Positions 14,101 to 26,340 of a DNA stretch of 64,000 nucleotides are shown here, in pieces; within the stretch, counting starts at the first letter, position 1, and each line of letters begins with the position of its first letter. The DNA comes from Patiria pectinifera. Lineage: Eukaryota; Echinodermata; Asteroidea; Valvatida; Asterinidae. Position numbers and translations under genes: made by a program. The stretch is from NCBI GenBank assembly GCA_029964075.1, contig CM057142.1, forward strand, positions 1,193,770 through 1,257,769. Reading direction: 5' to 3'. The notes beneath the pieces are model-generated. The model did not search any database. It saw only the letters and a program-made list of their open reading frames with translations, and had not been told where the DNA came from.

Positions 14101-15389
14101 GCACGGGGGAAGGAATAGCCCTAGAGGAGGTCATTTTGTTTGCAGGTTGCTGTTAAGCATTTGTGCTTATTCCTCATCAAATGTACGTTGTGGCTATGAC
14201 CTTTATCCACAAACTGCAATTCATTGAAGTTGTAAGCCTTTAAGAGGAGCAGCAATTTTATTTTTGGAGATAAAGATAGATTGCAAACTTTAATATGGGT
14301 GTATTTGTATGCAAGTGAATCTGCAAAAACAATTTGTTAAAACAAGCAAAACGTTAAGATTAGATGAAGGCTTACTAAAATATTGGGAATTCCGGTATTA
14401 CTAGGTCTGTAACCTATTTTTAATCTGATGTGACATGGAACAAGGAAAGACTGTCAAAACCATCTTTGGAAGACTAAAGAGGTTGGGTTAATTCCTCCAT
14501 GGGTTAATATCATCTGGGTGGTGCTTCACTGCTTGGTTTGCCTAGGGTTGACCATTCACTCTAATTAGGTTAACACCCTACTCAGTAATGTTTGCGTATG
14601 AGATCATACAGGCAATTATAGAATGGGCGTTTGAGGACAAGGGTATTATATGGCATTGTTGGTATTGGTCAGTGGTCAGTCAGCTATAGTTGATAATCTG
14701 GTTAGTCTGGCCAGGCACTATGTGGTCAGTGCATGGCCCTTGGGTCTATTGATAAGCTGGTCAGTCTGGTCAGGTCATCCATTGACCATGGCTAGTGTGT
14801 GGTTCTCAGTGTGTTATAAGTTGGCTTGTTTTTGTCTATCTGTGGTCAAATCATAATTGTCTGTGGGGTAAAAATATGGTTTTCTGGCCTACTTGTCTTC
14901 TGTCTGGTAAGGATAGGAAGTATGGTTTGGCTATAATAGGAAAGAACAATTTGCGGAGGCATGAAATTGAATGCCTTTGTGTGGACTTACATGCTGGTCT
15001 ATAAAAGGTGCAAATTTAGCCACTTTTTAGACCACTGGAAAGATTTAAGTCATATTCTTTTTAACTTACCAGCCAAGATTCAGTAATCCAGACCAAGTTC
15101 ACAGTCAATTACATCAGTTCAGAGTTCAACCATGGAGGTACATGTAGGTGGGTCAACCAGTGTTTTATCTGAAACTTGTCTTTAATTTAGGAAATTTATT
15201 AATATTTACTGAATTGCTTTTGAACAAATGAATTGTTTGACTTTCAATAAAATAAGTAGATTTTTAGATCGCAAAAACCTTTAAAACTGCATGAATGCTA
15301 AATTGAGTTAGCACAATATAATTTATACAAGCTACAAACTGAAATATATGCTAATTACATCAAGAAAAGTAACTGGTACGTACTGAACA
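8155..15389. other. Non-coding host DNA, 7.2 kb
   Basis: No supportable gene. Stretches around 14650-14790 repeat GGTCAGT/CTGGTCAGTCTGG loosely. G/C runs occur near 9285-9340. Several TACATGTA motifs are present. Confidence 0.5.
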
Positions 15390-15392
15390 TAA

Positions 15393-15744
15393 GGCCAAAA
15401 AAATTAATAAGTCGGTCTCTGGTCAGCGTGCGCGTCGATTTTAATCATGCGCGTCAATCTTTTTTTTTTTTCAAAATGTTCCGCAGTTCTTCCAACAGCG
15501 CCCTCTATTGCCGCACCTCAATTTTTTTTACCAAAGAGCACCAAGGAATGGGAAATTGCACCAAGGCAAATGATCGAGAGCACCAAGGCAAATTATGGAG
15601 GACACCAATGTACATGAGGACACAAAAAAAGCAAAATAGTACCCCCACCTTGTCTGTACAATCCAAGCATGAAGAAGACGTCCCCGCGTCAATTCCGGAA
15701 CTTTGGTCTGACCAGAGACCGAATATTTTTTTGGGGGGGGGGCC
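15393..15744. mobile_element. PIF/Harbinger-like MITE, copy A (352 bp)
   Basis: The left end is GGCCAAAAAAATTAATAAGT followed by CGGTCTCTGGTCAG; the right end is CTGACCAGAGACCG, an AT run, a G run and GGCC. TAA lies on both sides (15390-15392, 15745-15747), matching the 3-bp TNA target of PIF/Harbinger elements. A 189-codon frame inside reads through low-complexity tracts and is not supported as a gene. Confidence 0.75.
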
Positions 15745-17143
15745 TAAATGCAGTTTATATGTGGGGATGAGTGGATCAAATTTGTCGCTTGCTATGGTAA
15801 GTGTGGCAATTTCTGTGTCATTAAGTATTGCATTAGGAATTTCCTTCAAAAGTAAAGTGATCAATATACTCACTAATGTATTTTTCTTTATTCTGCTTAC
15901 GGCCTCAAAAGAATCATACACAAAAGAAAAACCACAACAAAAAAGAATACCAGATGAAAAGGCGGCATTCCACAATCTTCATTTGATGTCCAAATGACCA
16001 ACAGAAAGGAAACAGTATCATGAAAGGAAACCCCAAAGGAACAATTTGTAGCACTGGGCAATTTCCTCTGCCAAAGGTTTTTTTTCTCATTTCTTTGAAC
16101 TGTGGAACTCTGGTGGTCTTTTGTTGTTATATCTTGTTCCTTGATCTGAAAAAGAAACCATTGAAAGTGCCACAGGCATAGATATTCACTGTATTAGGAC
16201 CACTGTAGGGTGTAAACTGTGCATGTTGCAGGGTGTTGACTGTTGATACTCAGAACACTTTTGAAGCTGTTGTTGAACACTCACATGCATTCTTCTTTTT
16301 AAGGTGAACTCTAAGATTTATATGAAATGTGTCTATTTTACCTCTGAGTATAATCCTTATAATTCTATTGTCCTAAGAGGTGTATACGTTTTAAGATATA
16401 ATGATGTCATAACCCATAAAGAAAGCCTAAGAGTTTCCTTGTGCGTATGTTCGCAGGTGCAACATTTTTAATTGACCTGTATGTAGCCTAATGATAATGT
16501 GACACATCCTGATCCAGGATTTTGTCGGGTCCACATGTGTACACATACCGGTACAATGTACATGTACATGTATCAAAAGCACAGGCAACAAATGTGTGGC
16601 CTTTACCTGAGTGCCTGTTAAAAGAAATAAATATTTATAATCACTTCACCTTTTTATGCTGGCACTTTTGCCAGTTGACTGCATTTGCCCCGACCTTACC
16701 CTATTGGTAAACTGTTGGCAATATGTGACAGCGAGAATATCGGTTACTTGTAAATAATTCATAATTGTTCTTTTATAAGAAGAATCTTTCAGGTCAGTGG
16801 CTGGAATTACCCTGACCATGCCCTGACTTTATCCTTGGTATTTATATTATCATCTACATAATATGGTTTTTATTGCGTCTATAATTTATGATTGTGGCTG
16901 GCACCGATCCATCATTTTGCTGAAATTTACCGCAAAGTCTGTGTTCTGTGAAGGAAAAAAGAAAGAACAAAATATGTTAAAGATATCAATTTAACATTGG
17001 GAAACAAATTAATGGGAACAAGTGCTTTACTTCAGAATGCTGTGTGTGTTCAATCTTTTCTGAGAGCCTACAGAAAAACAGGTTTGGGCCAGAACATTTT
17101 ATCCAAATTGATCAAGCAGGATATTTCTACCTCAGCCTTACAG

Positions 17144-17332
17144 AAGTTTACAACGATTGAAATGTCAAGCTCTTCCAATTCCCTTATTGAGGTTAAACAT
17201 TTCTACGCACCCTATCAAAGGAAATAAATTCAAAGCTGATCTTTGAATTGATTTCCTTTGATAGGTTGCGTGGAAATGTTTAACCTCAATAAGGGAATTG
17301 GAAGAGCTTGACATTTCAATCGTTGTAAACTT
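17144..17332. repeat. Near-perfect 189-bp palindrome (92-bp arms, 5-bp loop)
   Basis: The arms run 17144-17235 and 17241-17332 around CTGAT. I count three mismatches across the arms. The left arm starts AAGTTTACAACGATTGAAAT and the right arm ends with its complement. There are no terminal G/C runs or obvious target duplication, and nothing else of this family was seen in the window. Confidence 0.93.
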
Positions 17333-17707
17333 ACTAAGTATGACCTTGGCTCCCCCTTACTAGTACAATACATGTAAGCTACAGTAGGTGATACAAATCC
17401 AGTGCAGAAAAGCATAATGGTGAAGGTGAGAGGCAAATTGTTGCCTTAAAAATCAGCCTGATTTTAAAAGACATATCATATCGGAAACAGTTTTGTTGTG
17501 AGATATGGAGGCCTTGCCCATTTGATTTCAAGGATCACATTGGTGCTATTACTAGCCAAGGTACCATAGGGTTAATTCTGTGGTCACATTCTAGGTTAAA
17601 CTCTGAGTTGAATGTCAAGGCCATGATTGGTTCAATTTTGGCTGTTTGAAAGGACACTGCATTGCTTTGATTGGAGTACTGTCACCCTACTAGGGTTCAG
17701 TAGTTAA

Positions 17708-18033
17708 GGCCCAAAAAAAAAAAGTCTCTGGTTTCTGGTATGGAGCTTGCCCCAAAAGTGGTGCGGCGACGCGGCTTTTTTTTTTTTTTTACCTGATTTT
17801 ATATGGGATATGGGATTGGGAGTCCAGAGAGGCCACATAAAGCTTATTCTCGACCATAACCCCACCTAAAAACACGTTAAAATTGTGCAGCAGCAGAATT
17901 CCAGTCAAACCAGTGAGTTTGGCGGTTTTGAGACATCATCTTTCATTGAAAAAAAAACTTTTTCATTTTGCCGACGCGCATGGCTACGGCGACGCACGCG
18001 CATACCAGAAACCGGAGACTTTTTTTTTTTGGC
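17708..18033. mobile_element. PIF/Harbinger-like MITE, copy B (about 326 bp)
   Basis: The ends are GGCCC, an A run and GTCTCTGGTTTCTGGTATG on the left and CATACCAGAAACCGGAGAC, a T run and GGCC on the right. TAA flanks both sides (17705-17707, 18034-18036). The subterminal CG-rich GACGCACGCGCAT matches the GACGCGCACG next to the end of copy A, so both belong to one family. Confidence 0.8.
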
Positions 18034-18037
18034 CTAA

Positions 18038-21000
18038 GCTACCGGTATGTACTTTTGCTGGCACAGGTTAAATTGAATGTCAAGGCCATTGGGCCATTTG
18101 GTCAATGATGTATTGGCTGTTAACTCCCTGCTTGATAGGGTTCAGTGGCTGTATCATTCCCGGTCAAACTCTTGATGTCAGGCCATGGTCATCGGCCCTG
18201 AGTTGTTGTGGCTGTTTTGGATTGGCTTTCGAGTTGGATGGATGTCCCAAGATACCAGAGTTCAGTGGACAAACTCTAGACCTATAGCTACCATATTACA
18301 TGTAATTGTACAAAACTATAAACTGCACAGTGCTCTGTAAATACATTGAGATCTGCTTTCATGAAACCCGGACAAAGTTACAGCTGTTGTTTTGTACAAA
18401 ATGCATGCAAAGTCTTTTGGGGTGGAACTGACCATTTCAACGTTTGGAAATCTTCTGAATCAGCAACTGGAAGGCTACAATCTCCTCGAAAATCATACAT
18501 CAAGTCAAAGTGTTTTTTTTTGTTGATTTAGTGGGGAAAGAATTGTACAGAAAATTATACAAAAAGCATTTTAATCTGCGTGATTATCTCAAAATTGGGT
18601 TTTCAGGGTTTTATCACTTTTATCCTTTCTCCCAGATGTGCATGATAGAGTCTCAGTACCTGTTTTTTTTCAAAACCTAAAAACAAATAATTGTCAACTT
18701 TGTCTGGGTTTTGAGGGAGCAGGTCCCATATTTAAGCTTTTTGAGACCGGTCTCTAAACACACCTTTTTCAAAAGTATTTTTGTTGAGAATATTTAATCT
18801 TTTAATGAAACCAGTTCCTCTCATTTAGTGTTTAATATTTAAGATTTAAATAATGTAATTGAGTCTTCAAATTCTGTCCAATTTTTAATGCTCACTATTT
18901 AAATGTAATGTAATTGTACTGCGCTTTGAGATGTGGAAAGTATTTTTTAAAGAAATCAATATTATTATCATCATTGGTTCATTGAGACTTTGTCTGTTTG
19001 AAAAGACATTACATGACCATTGCTAAATCACTACTGGGGTCAAACTCCAAGGTGTAATATATCTCATGAGATTATTCTTCTTAGAAGTTACAGATTTGTC
19101 TTTTCAATTGGCACTAAAAGGTTTGGAGGAATGTCCTCAACCTTATTTCACGCCAGGGAAATTATATAAGTTGAGAAGCATTTTGATGCCCTTTCCAGTA
19201 CACATATATACATGTACGCTAAATAAAATACAAAAATCAAAGATGCATTGTGTGCTTCCAACACTCTTTTCTTATTTCTTTTTTTCTAAATGTGTAGAAT
19301 TCTAGAAACCAACTGCCATATAAAAATTCTAAATGTGTAAATTGTTCCCCGCAGGCATATCACCTTGGGCTGTGTGGGGGTATAATAAATACTAATGTCA
19401 CTCCATATACATGTAAGTTGTAACCTGATATTCCTTGTTGCTAAGAGTTGACAATTGGAAGCAAAGACGCCAAATTCACAGTTTACCCAGAACAAACAGT
19501 CTTCATTCAAAACCTCCAAGAGGTTGTATCTACCAAGATTAGATTATGTTATTAACTGGCGTGTAGTATTCCCATTACCTTCTGGAATGACATTTTTTTC
19601 TTCTTCTTCTTGGAGCATAAGGACTGGATATGTTCCAGTCTTTTTTTGTTTACAGTCCAGTGTGGTTTGCGAAGCATTATAAATCTGGCATCGGCTGATT
19701 AAATAACTTGGTTACCATGGAGCTTGGTTGGTATGGCAGCCTGACAACATTTGACCTTATACTTCTTTTGTGAATTGCCAGAATAGTGTTCTGTAATGTA
19801 AAATGGAACTCAAGGACTTTGGCAAGCAACTTTTTGAAAATCAGAAACTAGAGATTCAAGATGTCTCGTAAGAAGTTAACGTTCTGTTTACTCGACATTT
19901 ATCGCCTGATCTACCGGTCAGTTCAAGGGGCTGCAATCCCTAATTGGACTCTGAAGCAGTTAATCATTTTTGGGACTGCAGTAAATCGTCATTAACTTCT
20001 GGATACAGTTGCAGTAGGAGAATATGCCACTACCCTGTGCAAAATTTGCAACGTGCATGTACAGCCAATTTTATCTAATGGATGCTTCTGTCAATATTTA
20101 TACTGGTTCAACGATTTTGGGGAAAATATACTTCAGAAAGCTAGAGCCAGCTTTTAATCAGTTAATAGAACGCTCTAATAAAGTAGTCAGATGAATGATG
20201 ATAGAGAGGAATGTTGCACGTTGAATTGGACCTGCCCTGTTTATTGATCTGGATAAACAACTATGTGAGGAGCTATAGTGTGTGGATGAAGTAAGTTGAA
20301 CTGCCATAATGATGCAGGAGCATGAGCTAGAAGGATGAATATAATGCCGGACAAGTCAGCAGAATGGCACCAAACTGATCTGGATAACTTCAAACTGGCA
20401 AACGTTTCATCTATCTTGAATTAGGATCATTAATTAGGATCTCCTTCCCACAGCTGATATTGAGTAAACTGTGTCAACTCTTCATTTCAACTTTATGCAG
20501 TCGACAAATTGTAAAGACAACTTTAACGGGGTGAAAATGACAGAATTCTTCAATATCAAGAGATCGACGAAATTGGAACAACTGAGGTAATTTAAACTTG
20601 CACATGTACATGTACCTATGGATGTGAGTTTACAAGACTGGTGGCACATTCACATCTGCATATTCACGCCCACGTCAAGATCACTGAAATGGACCAAGAC
20701 TTAACTAAGAAAGATTATATGACTATTCTCTGTTCAGCCCTCTTTAAGTTCAAAGAGTGCATGATTAAAGCCAGACAGCAACCTGTGTTTACCCTGATAA
20801 AATGCAGCTAGAAGTTCTTACAATTCATGGAGTACTTGATGAATGTACAATTTTCTTGCATTGTCATAAGTACCAGAAAGCGATTGCGTCAATATCATCT
20901 TCGTTTGGCTGCCTATTGGGCCTATCCATCATTTGCAATCAAGCTTAACAACAAAATAGAGACAGAAGTCTGTGACTACCAGCGGATCAAAATAGCCTCT

Positions 21001-21291
21001 TCAGTTACTGATTAATGCACTTGTTTCTTAAAAATAACAGCAGCTTTAGGTAACATTAATCAAGAGTCGTGCACAAGATCAAGATTGAATTATATAGATC
21101 GTGCTTGTTGAGCAGCAACGTGATCAGAATAACAACCAGGAGGCCGATATCCAGGACTAGAAAGGAGACGCAAGATTTTGGTCGATACGGACTTGATGTC
21201 ATTAGAGGTAACGTAAGTGTGAAAAGCACAGATATTTTTCTCGTTGAATTGACTCCACAAAGTGAAGAGTAGATTCCTCATCTGAGACATC
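18038..21291. other. Non-coding DNA upstream of the GPCR
   Basis: No gene recognised. The last 200 bp may be 5' untranslated sequence of the receptor; AGGTAACGTAAGTG at about 21204 resembles a splice donor but I cannot connect it to an exon. Confidence 0.45.
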
Positions 21292-22290
21292 ATGGATTTA
21301 TCTAGCAACAACACTTTTGAGTCTGGAGACTACTTCCAAGTAGACCCTGTGTCAACCGCTCTGCGAGCCTCCTACATTTTCCTAGATCTCTTGGCCACTT
21401 TGCTTTTCAACACACTAACTGTGTTTGTGACTCACAATGTAGAGGATTTCTCAGAGAGTACGACAGTACTGATGACTACTCTGGCTCTGTCGGATCTCGG
21501 AGTGGCTCCTGTTGTGCTTCTATCATTCATCTGTGAGGTCATGGGACATTGGCCGTTCCCCAATTGGCTCCAATATGCACATTACTTTCTCCTTCACACA
21601 TTGACACAAATTTCAGCAGTCATTCTGCTTTGTTTGAATGTGGATCGTTATATTTTAGTCACAAGACCTCTCCGTCACACTACTCTCATCACCAAAAGAA
21701 GAACTGTCATCATGTCAGTTGTCATATGTCTTAGTTTTGTCGCATCGGGAATTGTCCTGTGTTGCCTGAACAAAGTGTCCTTCGAGAGAAGCACTGTACT
21801 TTCTCGATTGGAACACTATGATGCACCAACAGCTATATACATCAGCTTGTTTGGATATTTTATTCCGCTAGTGGTGCTCATAATATGTAATGTAAGACTT
21901 CTCATGATCAGCTTCAGCCAGTCTCGGAGACTCAGACTTATTGGTGCTGCCCCAGCCACAGGACCCTCCAGAGAGCCTAACCATCAGCGAGTACATGTAT
22001 CCTGGATGGTTGCAGTACGCGGCAAAGCAGTATTCGTCTTCAGTGTCATCACATTTGCCTTTGCCATCAGCTGGTTGTTATATTTTGTAGAGTTGTTTCT
22101 TATCCTTATTAACTCTGGCAAAAAATACCCAGTTTGGTTACAGTACACTTCAGCTTGGGTGGCCATGTCCAACAGTTGGTGGAATTTTGCCATCTATGGA
22201 TTGATGAATCGATCTTTTCGTAACTCTGTGCGTAAAGTGCTTGCCAAGAACATTCAGTCTGTCCGACGGTTCTTTGGAAATCAGCCATAG
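21292..22290 (+). CDS. Intronless class A (rhodopsin-like) orphan GPCR, 332 aa
   Basis: Seven hydrophobic segments at about residues 27-48, 57-81, 96-117, 136-159, 181-206, 246-272 and 284-304. Diagnostic residues: ALSDL with D2.50 (TM2), DRY at 118-120, FAFAISWLLYF in TM6 (the CWxP proline is absent) and NFAIY at 298-302 in place of NPxxY, followed by the helix-8-like MNRSFRNSVRK. N6 is in an N-glycosylation site. The usual cysteine at the top of TM3 is missing, so the canonical disulphide cannot form. The ligand is unknown; the receptor fits the large intronless orphan families of marine deuterostomes (inference). The start is chosen because residues 1-25 form a plausible short extracellular tail. 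AATAAA at 22433 could end the transcript. It is the only host gene I can support. Confidence 0.92.
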   Translation: MDLSSNNTFESGDYFQVDPVSTALRASYIFLDLLATLLFNTLTVFVTHNVEDFSESTTVLMTTLALSDLGVAPVVLLSFICEVMGHWPFPNWLQYAHYFLLHTLTQISAVILLCLNVDRYILVTRPLRHTTLITKRRTVIMSVVICLSFVASGIVLCCLNKVSFERSTVLSRLEHYDAPTAIYISLFGYFIPLVVLIICNVRLLMISFSQSRRLRLIGAAPATGPSREPNHQRVHVSWMVAVRGKAVFVFSVITFAFAISWLLYFVELFLILINSGKKYPVWLQYTSAWVAMSNSWWNFAIYGLMNRSFRNSVRKVLAKNIQSVRRFFGNQP

Positions 22291-22432
22291 AGTGTAAGAT
22301 AATCCCAGATATTGTGTATACATTGTACATGTATATAGTTACTGTGTTCCTTGAGGGAATCATTTTGCTTGTAACCATCTTATGGAAAATTACCTTATTT
22401 AGAAGAAAAAATCAAATCAGTTTTCTGACTGA

Positions 22433-22438
22433 AATAAA
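22433..22438 (+). promoter_or_regulatory. Candidate polyadenylation signal AATAAA of the GPCR gene
   Basis: First AATAAA on the coding strand, about 145 bp after the receptor stop codon. Such hexamers are frequent by chance in AT-rich DNA. Confidence 0.35.
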
Positions 22439-23888
22439 CTGTCGTGCTACACCACTTATTTTCAAGTTACATATCTTAGAAGTTGTTTCTATATGTTCAG
22501 GAAATTGCCAAAATTTTGCAGTCTAAAATTGTTTTGCCAAGATAATTGCTTCCAAAACCTTAATCGTGAAAAATCCTTCAAAAATATTATTGTTTTGAGG
22601 CATAAACGGAGGCGAAAGTTAGAACAGAGCCTTTTTCGTGAACCCATTGACCTCAATTTACTGAAAAGAAGTTCAGATGAGGTCATGTTTGGGCAGTTAA
22701 ATCAAATTTATTATGAAGTAGGACTGACCATAATGAAGTCCATAAATGATTGTAAAGAAGGCACTTTTGGTCACATTCTTACCATTTATCCTGCTCTACA
22801 TGAGAAAAGTACCAGCTATTTAAAGCTAATATAGCAAACCATTATTAGTAATTGTCCATTTGTTTGAATAGCACAAGACCTCACTTGATTTTTGAGTGCG
22901 ATTTTTATTAAATTAAAGTAATAAGGCATCATGTGGTCTCACCACTTGTGATCTGTTAGCTGCATAGTGAGCTCTCCTCAGCTGAAATATTACGCTGAAA
23001 TTGTTATCATTTTAGCCATAATTCAAGTAAGTATCTGTGGTATTTGTGGTATTTGAGGGATTAGTTCAGCTACTCTGTATAATACTTGTGTGGTATATTT
23101 TTGAAGGAGTCCACTTCCTCATCTCAACATTTACACTCTGGCGTAAACTGCATGTCAAATGATTTGTGAGTACATGTCAGGCCAGCAAATAATGGATTAA
23201 ATGCACTCACTTATTATTTATCATCTACTGTTCATTTCATGTCAAGTCAGTGATTGAACTGCGGGGAAGAAGTCATTTCTTAATGAGCTAATTTTAGAAT
23301 AGAAAAATAAATCTGTTTTTGATGTGAAATTTTTTGTGGAACAGTATATTTGTAATAACTAGGCCTACATCAAATTTTCTTGGCAAACATGACCATTTAC
23401 TGATTTACATGTACAATGTATTCAGTGAGCTAGGATTATCTGTAAAGATATATCGAATGCACTTCTGATTAATAATGTGGACATTTGTATCCAACATGCT
23501 ACCTTCCTCATGACCAGAAAAATGCTAAGACAATAAGAATTGTAAGCATATTTATTATATTGATATTTGAGTCATAGTAGACCTATTCGTCATTCAAATA
23601 TCTTCGAGTTACAATTGTTAGTAATACATGTATTATATTATCTTATGTATCTTAATAGAAATATTGTTCAAATTTATATTATTTATAAAGTACTTTGTAT
23701 GATCCATGTTTCTGGATTTAGCATAAACCTACATGTATATTGGGGAAGAACATTCGTTTTCATCAATAGCTATAGAGGGCATTGAATCCCACATAATGTG
23801 AAAAATTGGCAAGCACACAGCTTGTACAGTACTATTTTATTTGCAACCTATGGAAGTGTAGATAGGACATGGTTAAAAATAAATCTAA
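22439..23888. other. Non-coding DNA downstream of the GPCR
   Basis: AT-rich; a 113-codon frame at 22493-22834 has no recognisable features and is probably chance. TACATGTA motifs occur. Confidence 0.5.
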
Positions 23889-23895
23889 TTCATAC

Positions 23896-25723
23896 GTAAG
23901 CCTGTTCGATATCCATTTATTTTTAAATCGGCATATCGTGAAAAAAATATCGGATATCGCGATATTATCGTGATGACGTCATTTTCCCATCATGGAATGG
24001 AACAATAACATAAAAACACACAAAAAAAAACGACACGAGTCAACGATCTGCGCGAAAAAGACCAATATGTCCTGAACAAAATCGTCAAGTTTATTTGACT
24101 GCAGTCTCATTACTTTGCCAATTGAGTAGAAAACAAATTCACATTCAAACATCGAAACAAAAAAAATTTTGAAATGTTGGTTGGAATGTGCAATTATTTT
24201 TAAATCCATCCATATCGAAAGAAGAACGAAGCACAAGCACGCAATTGCACGCCGCATTGACATGATCTACACGTGCGCGCACGCATAGTACCACCCACAC
24301 CATTGCAGCAGGTGTGCTTCATTGAAAACAATTTACCAGTATTTCCATTTTTTCATTACAAATAATATTTTTTTTTTTTTAGTGAAATATTTCTTTTTTC
24401 GTAAAAGGGAAAGTCATCGTTATCAAACTAACAAAATATTTTTTCTAAAGATTTTTTTTTTTCGAAAACTCCAAAAAATGAGGAATGAGGCCCCTTTACA
24501 AAAATATAATAAAATAATGGATCTTGTGACGCATTTTTGTTCTTTGTTCGAAATAAAAGGCGCGACTGAACAGTTGGTTTTTTTTTTCCGTTGTTGCTGA
24601 AATATGAAAATATGAACAGATTTTTCAAGTTTGGGACAGCTTTGGCTAAGCAGAAGTGTGCAGGCACAACCACGGAAGAGAAGCTCGTTCTCCGAAAGGA
24701 AAAATAAAATAAGAAGAATTTGGTCTAAGTTCGCCTGCTGCGGCTCCTCCCGCGGAGTCGGCCTAGCCTGTGGCGATTTTTTTTCTCCGGCTCCCCCGCG
24801 TACGACATCCGCAATACGCTATGGCGTTTTGTTTGGATATATTTTCTAAAACAAAAAAAGAAAATCAAAAAAATAAATATATGAAATTCGGGCTTTATTT
24901 CCCTTTTTAACTTTTTAATAAAATCTTCCCAAGCCTCAGGTAATAATAAATAATAATAATAAAAAACACACCGTGATTCGAACCCGCAACCTCGCGGTAT
25001 AAAACAATAACACCAATACTGAGCTGTCACATTCCTTCTTTCAAAGGGGAAAAAGGGAAAATATATAGTGCTTCAATATCAAAAGTATCGTAGGGCGCTT
25101 CGTAGAGGGGATGTAACGTGCGTAAAAAAATGGGTTGTTTGAATTTCAGGGGAAAATTGGTGGGATCGGCGTGGTCTCCTCTAGCCGGTGCCGAAACGAA
25201 ACGTCATAATCTGAATTCAATTTCATGTATTTCAACTGTTTTGTTCCACAAACTTCACATTTCCGTCAAAACACAACAGGCAAAAACAAAACAGGCACCG
25301 TATTTTCTTTCCGAAATGTCAGAGACTTCGTTTCCGCACGAGATTACTGGGTTGGCACTTGGATTTTGGGGTGAAACCACGTGGGTTGTACTGCACCACG
25401 TGCAGCGTGGAAGACGCAAAATCAACGTACGTGACGTTAGTCAGTTGCTTGGTAGTTGGTACCCCCGAATAGGTAAGACCTCGCGGTAAATACAAATGAA
25501 ACGCGGTTTTGCGGTTGTGGTTTGGTGTTTTTGATGGAGCGCTTTGCGTGGTTTGCGCGCTTTGATTGACTTTGGGGAAAAACTAAGAACCTCAAGCGTA
25601 TCGCGATATTATCGCGATTATCGAATTTCATCGATTTTGCCGACGATTTATGAGATCGATACGAGATCGATTAATAAAATATAATCGAAATATCGTGAAA
25701 ATATCATATAAGAAACAGGCTTG
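23896..25723. mobile_element. hAT-like element with ATCGAT-rich ends, 1.8 kb
   Basis: The left end AAGCCTGTTCGATAT and the right end (complement) AAGCCTGTTTCTTATATGAT are inverted and both lead into ATCGATA/TATCGCGATATTATCG-rich subterminal tracts. The direct repeat TTCATAC lies outside each end (23889-23895 and 25724-25730), fitting a 7-8 bp hAT-type duplication. No transposase is readable; the interior is AT-rich and holds a SINE-like insertion at about 24938-25030. Confidence 0.7.
24938..25030 (-). repeat. tRNA-derived SINE-like fragment
   Basis: On the minus strand AGCTCAGTATTGG resembles an RNA polymerase III A box, and GCGGGTTCGAATCACGG contains a B box (GGTTCGAATC). An (ATT)n tail follows, ending near 24938. 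The cloverleaf is not convincing, so this is a SINE or degenerate tRNA rather than a functional tRNA gene. Confidence 0.65.
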
Positions 25724-25730
25724 TTCATAC

Positions 25731-26010
25731 AATTACGTTACGCCCGTGCGAATTACTAAACCTAATTCATTGCGTACGAATTACTATTCATTGCGTGCGA
25801 ATTACGAATCCATAATCCTACGATTAGGGTACTAATGCGTACGTACGAATTACTACGTACGACCGTACGAGCCGTATGCGAGAGTGTACGAGTAATTCAT
25901 ACCGGTGCTAAATCGAATGTGAAATAATTAGTAATTCATACGTACGGTTTGGTAATTCGTAATTTAGTCTGATTTCGTACCCGTTACGCCGCAGTTTGTA
26001 ATTCCGGTGA
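25731..26010. repeat. Degenerate CGTACGAATTAC-type repeat tract
   Basis: Variants of TACGAATTACT, CGTACG and TAATTCATACG recur throughout. The sequence before the hAT-like element (TAATTCATACG at 23887) is of the same type, so the element seems to have inserted within this tract. Confidence 0.6.
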
Positions 26011-26340
26011 CTAATGTGGAATTTTCCGGGGGCGCCGGGGCCTGGAACATTTTGGGGGGGGGAGCGTCATGTGTGAGAATTTTAATTTTTTTAGAAAATC
26101 AAAATCTTTTTAATTTTCAGGGGGAATGGGGGCAAACATCGGGGTGGGAGGGGCACGGGGGGGGTTGCGCGTGAAACGAAGGGGGGTCGCCCACCAGTCG
26201 CCCCCATTGAGATTTTGGGTTTCTAAACAAGTATGATGCTGGTTTCATGACACCCCCATGAATATCATTTATTTTTATGAATGTACCATTAGTTTCGATT
26301 TTATACCCTCCCCCCCCCAAAAAAAAATAAACAAAGTAAA
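26011..26340. repeat. G-rich/C-rich low-complexity repeat
   Basis: Alternating G runs (GGGGGGGGG at about 26055 and 26157) and a C run at about 26308 surround AT-rich spacers. It may be an old inverted-repeat element, but I could not define its ends. No gene. Confidence 0.4.

Noticed and set aside
15428-15997. 189-codon frame and its 156-codon antisense frame
   Set aside because: The frames cross a MITE with homopolymer tracts; no recognisable domain, and the element ends at 15744 inside the frame.
22493-22834. 113-codon frame downstream of the GPCR
   Set aside because: No domain, membrane segment or conserved motif seen; probably chance in AT-rich DNA or 3' untranslated sequence.
24970-25030. 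Functional tRNA gene
   Set aside because: The B box is good but the cloverleaf fails and an (ATT)n tail follows, as in SINEs.
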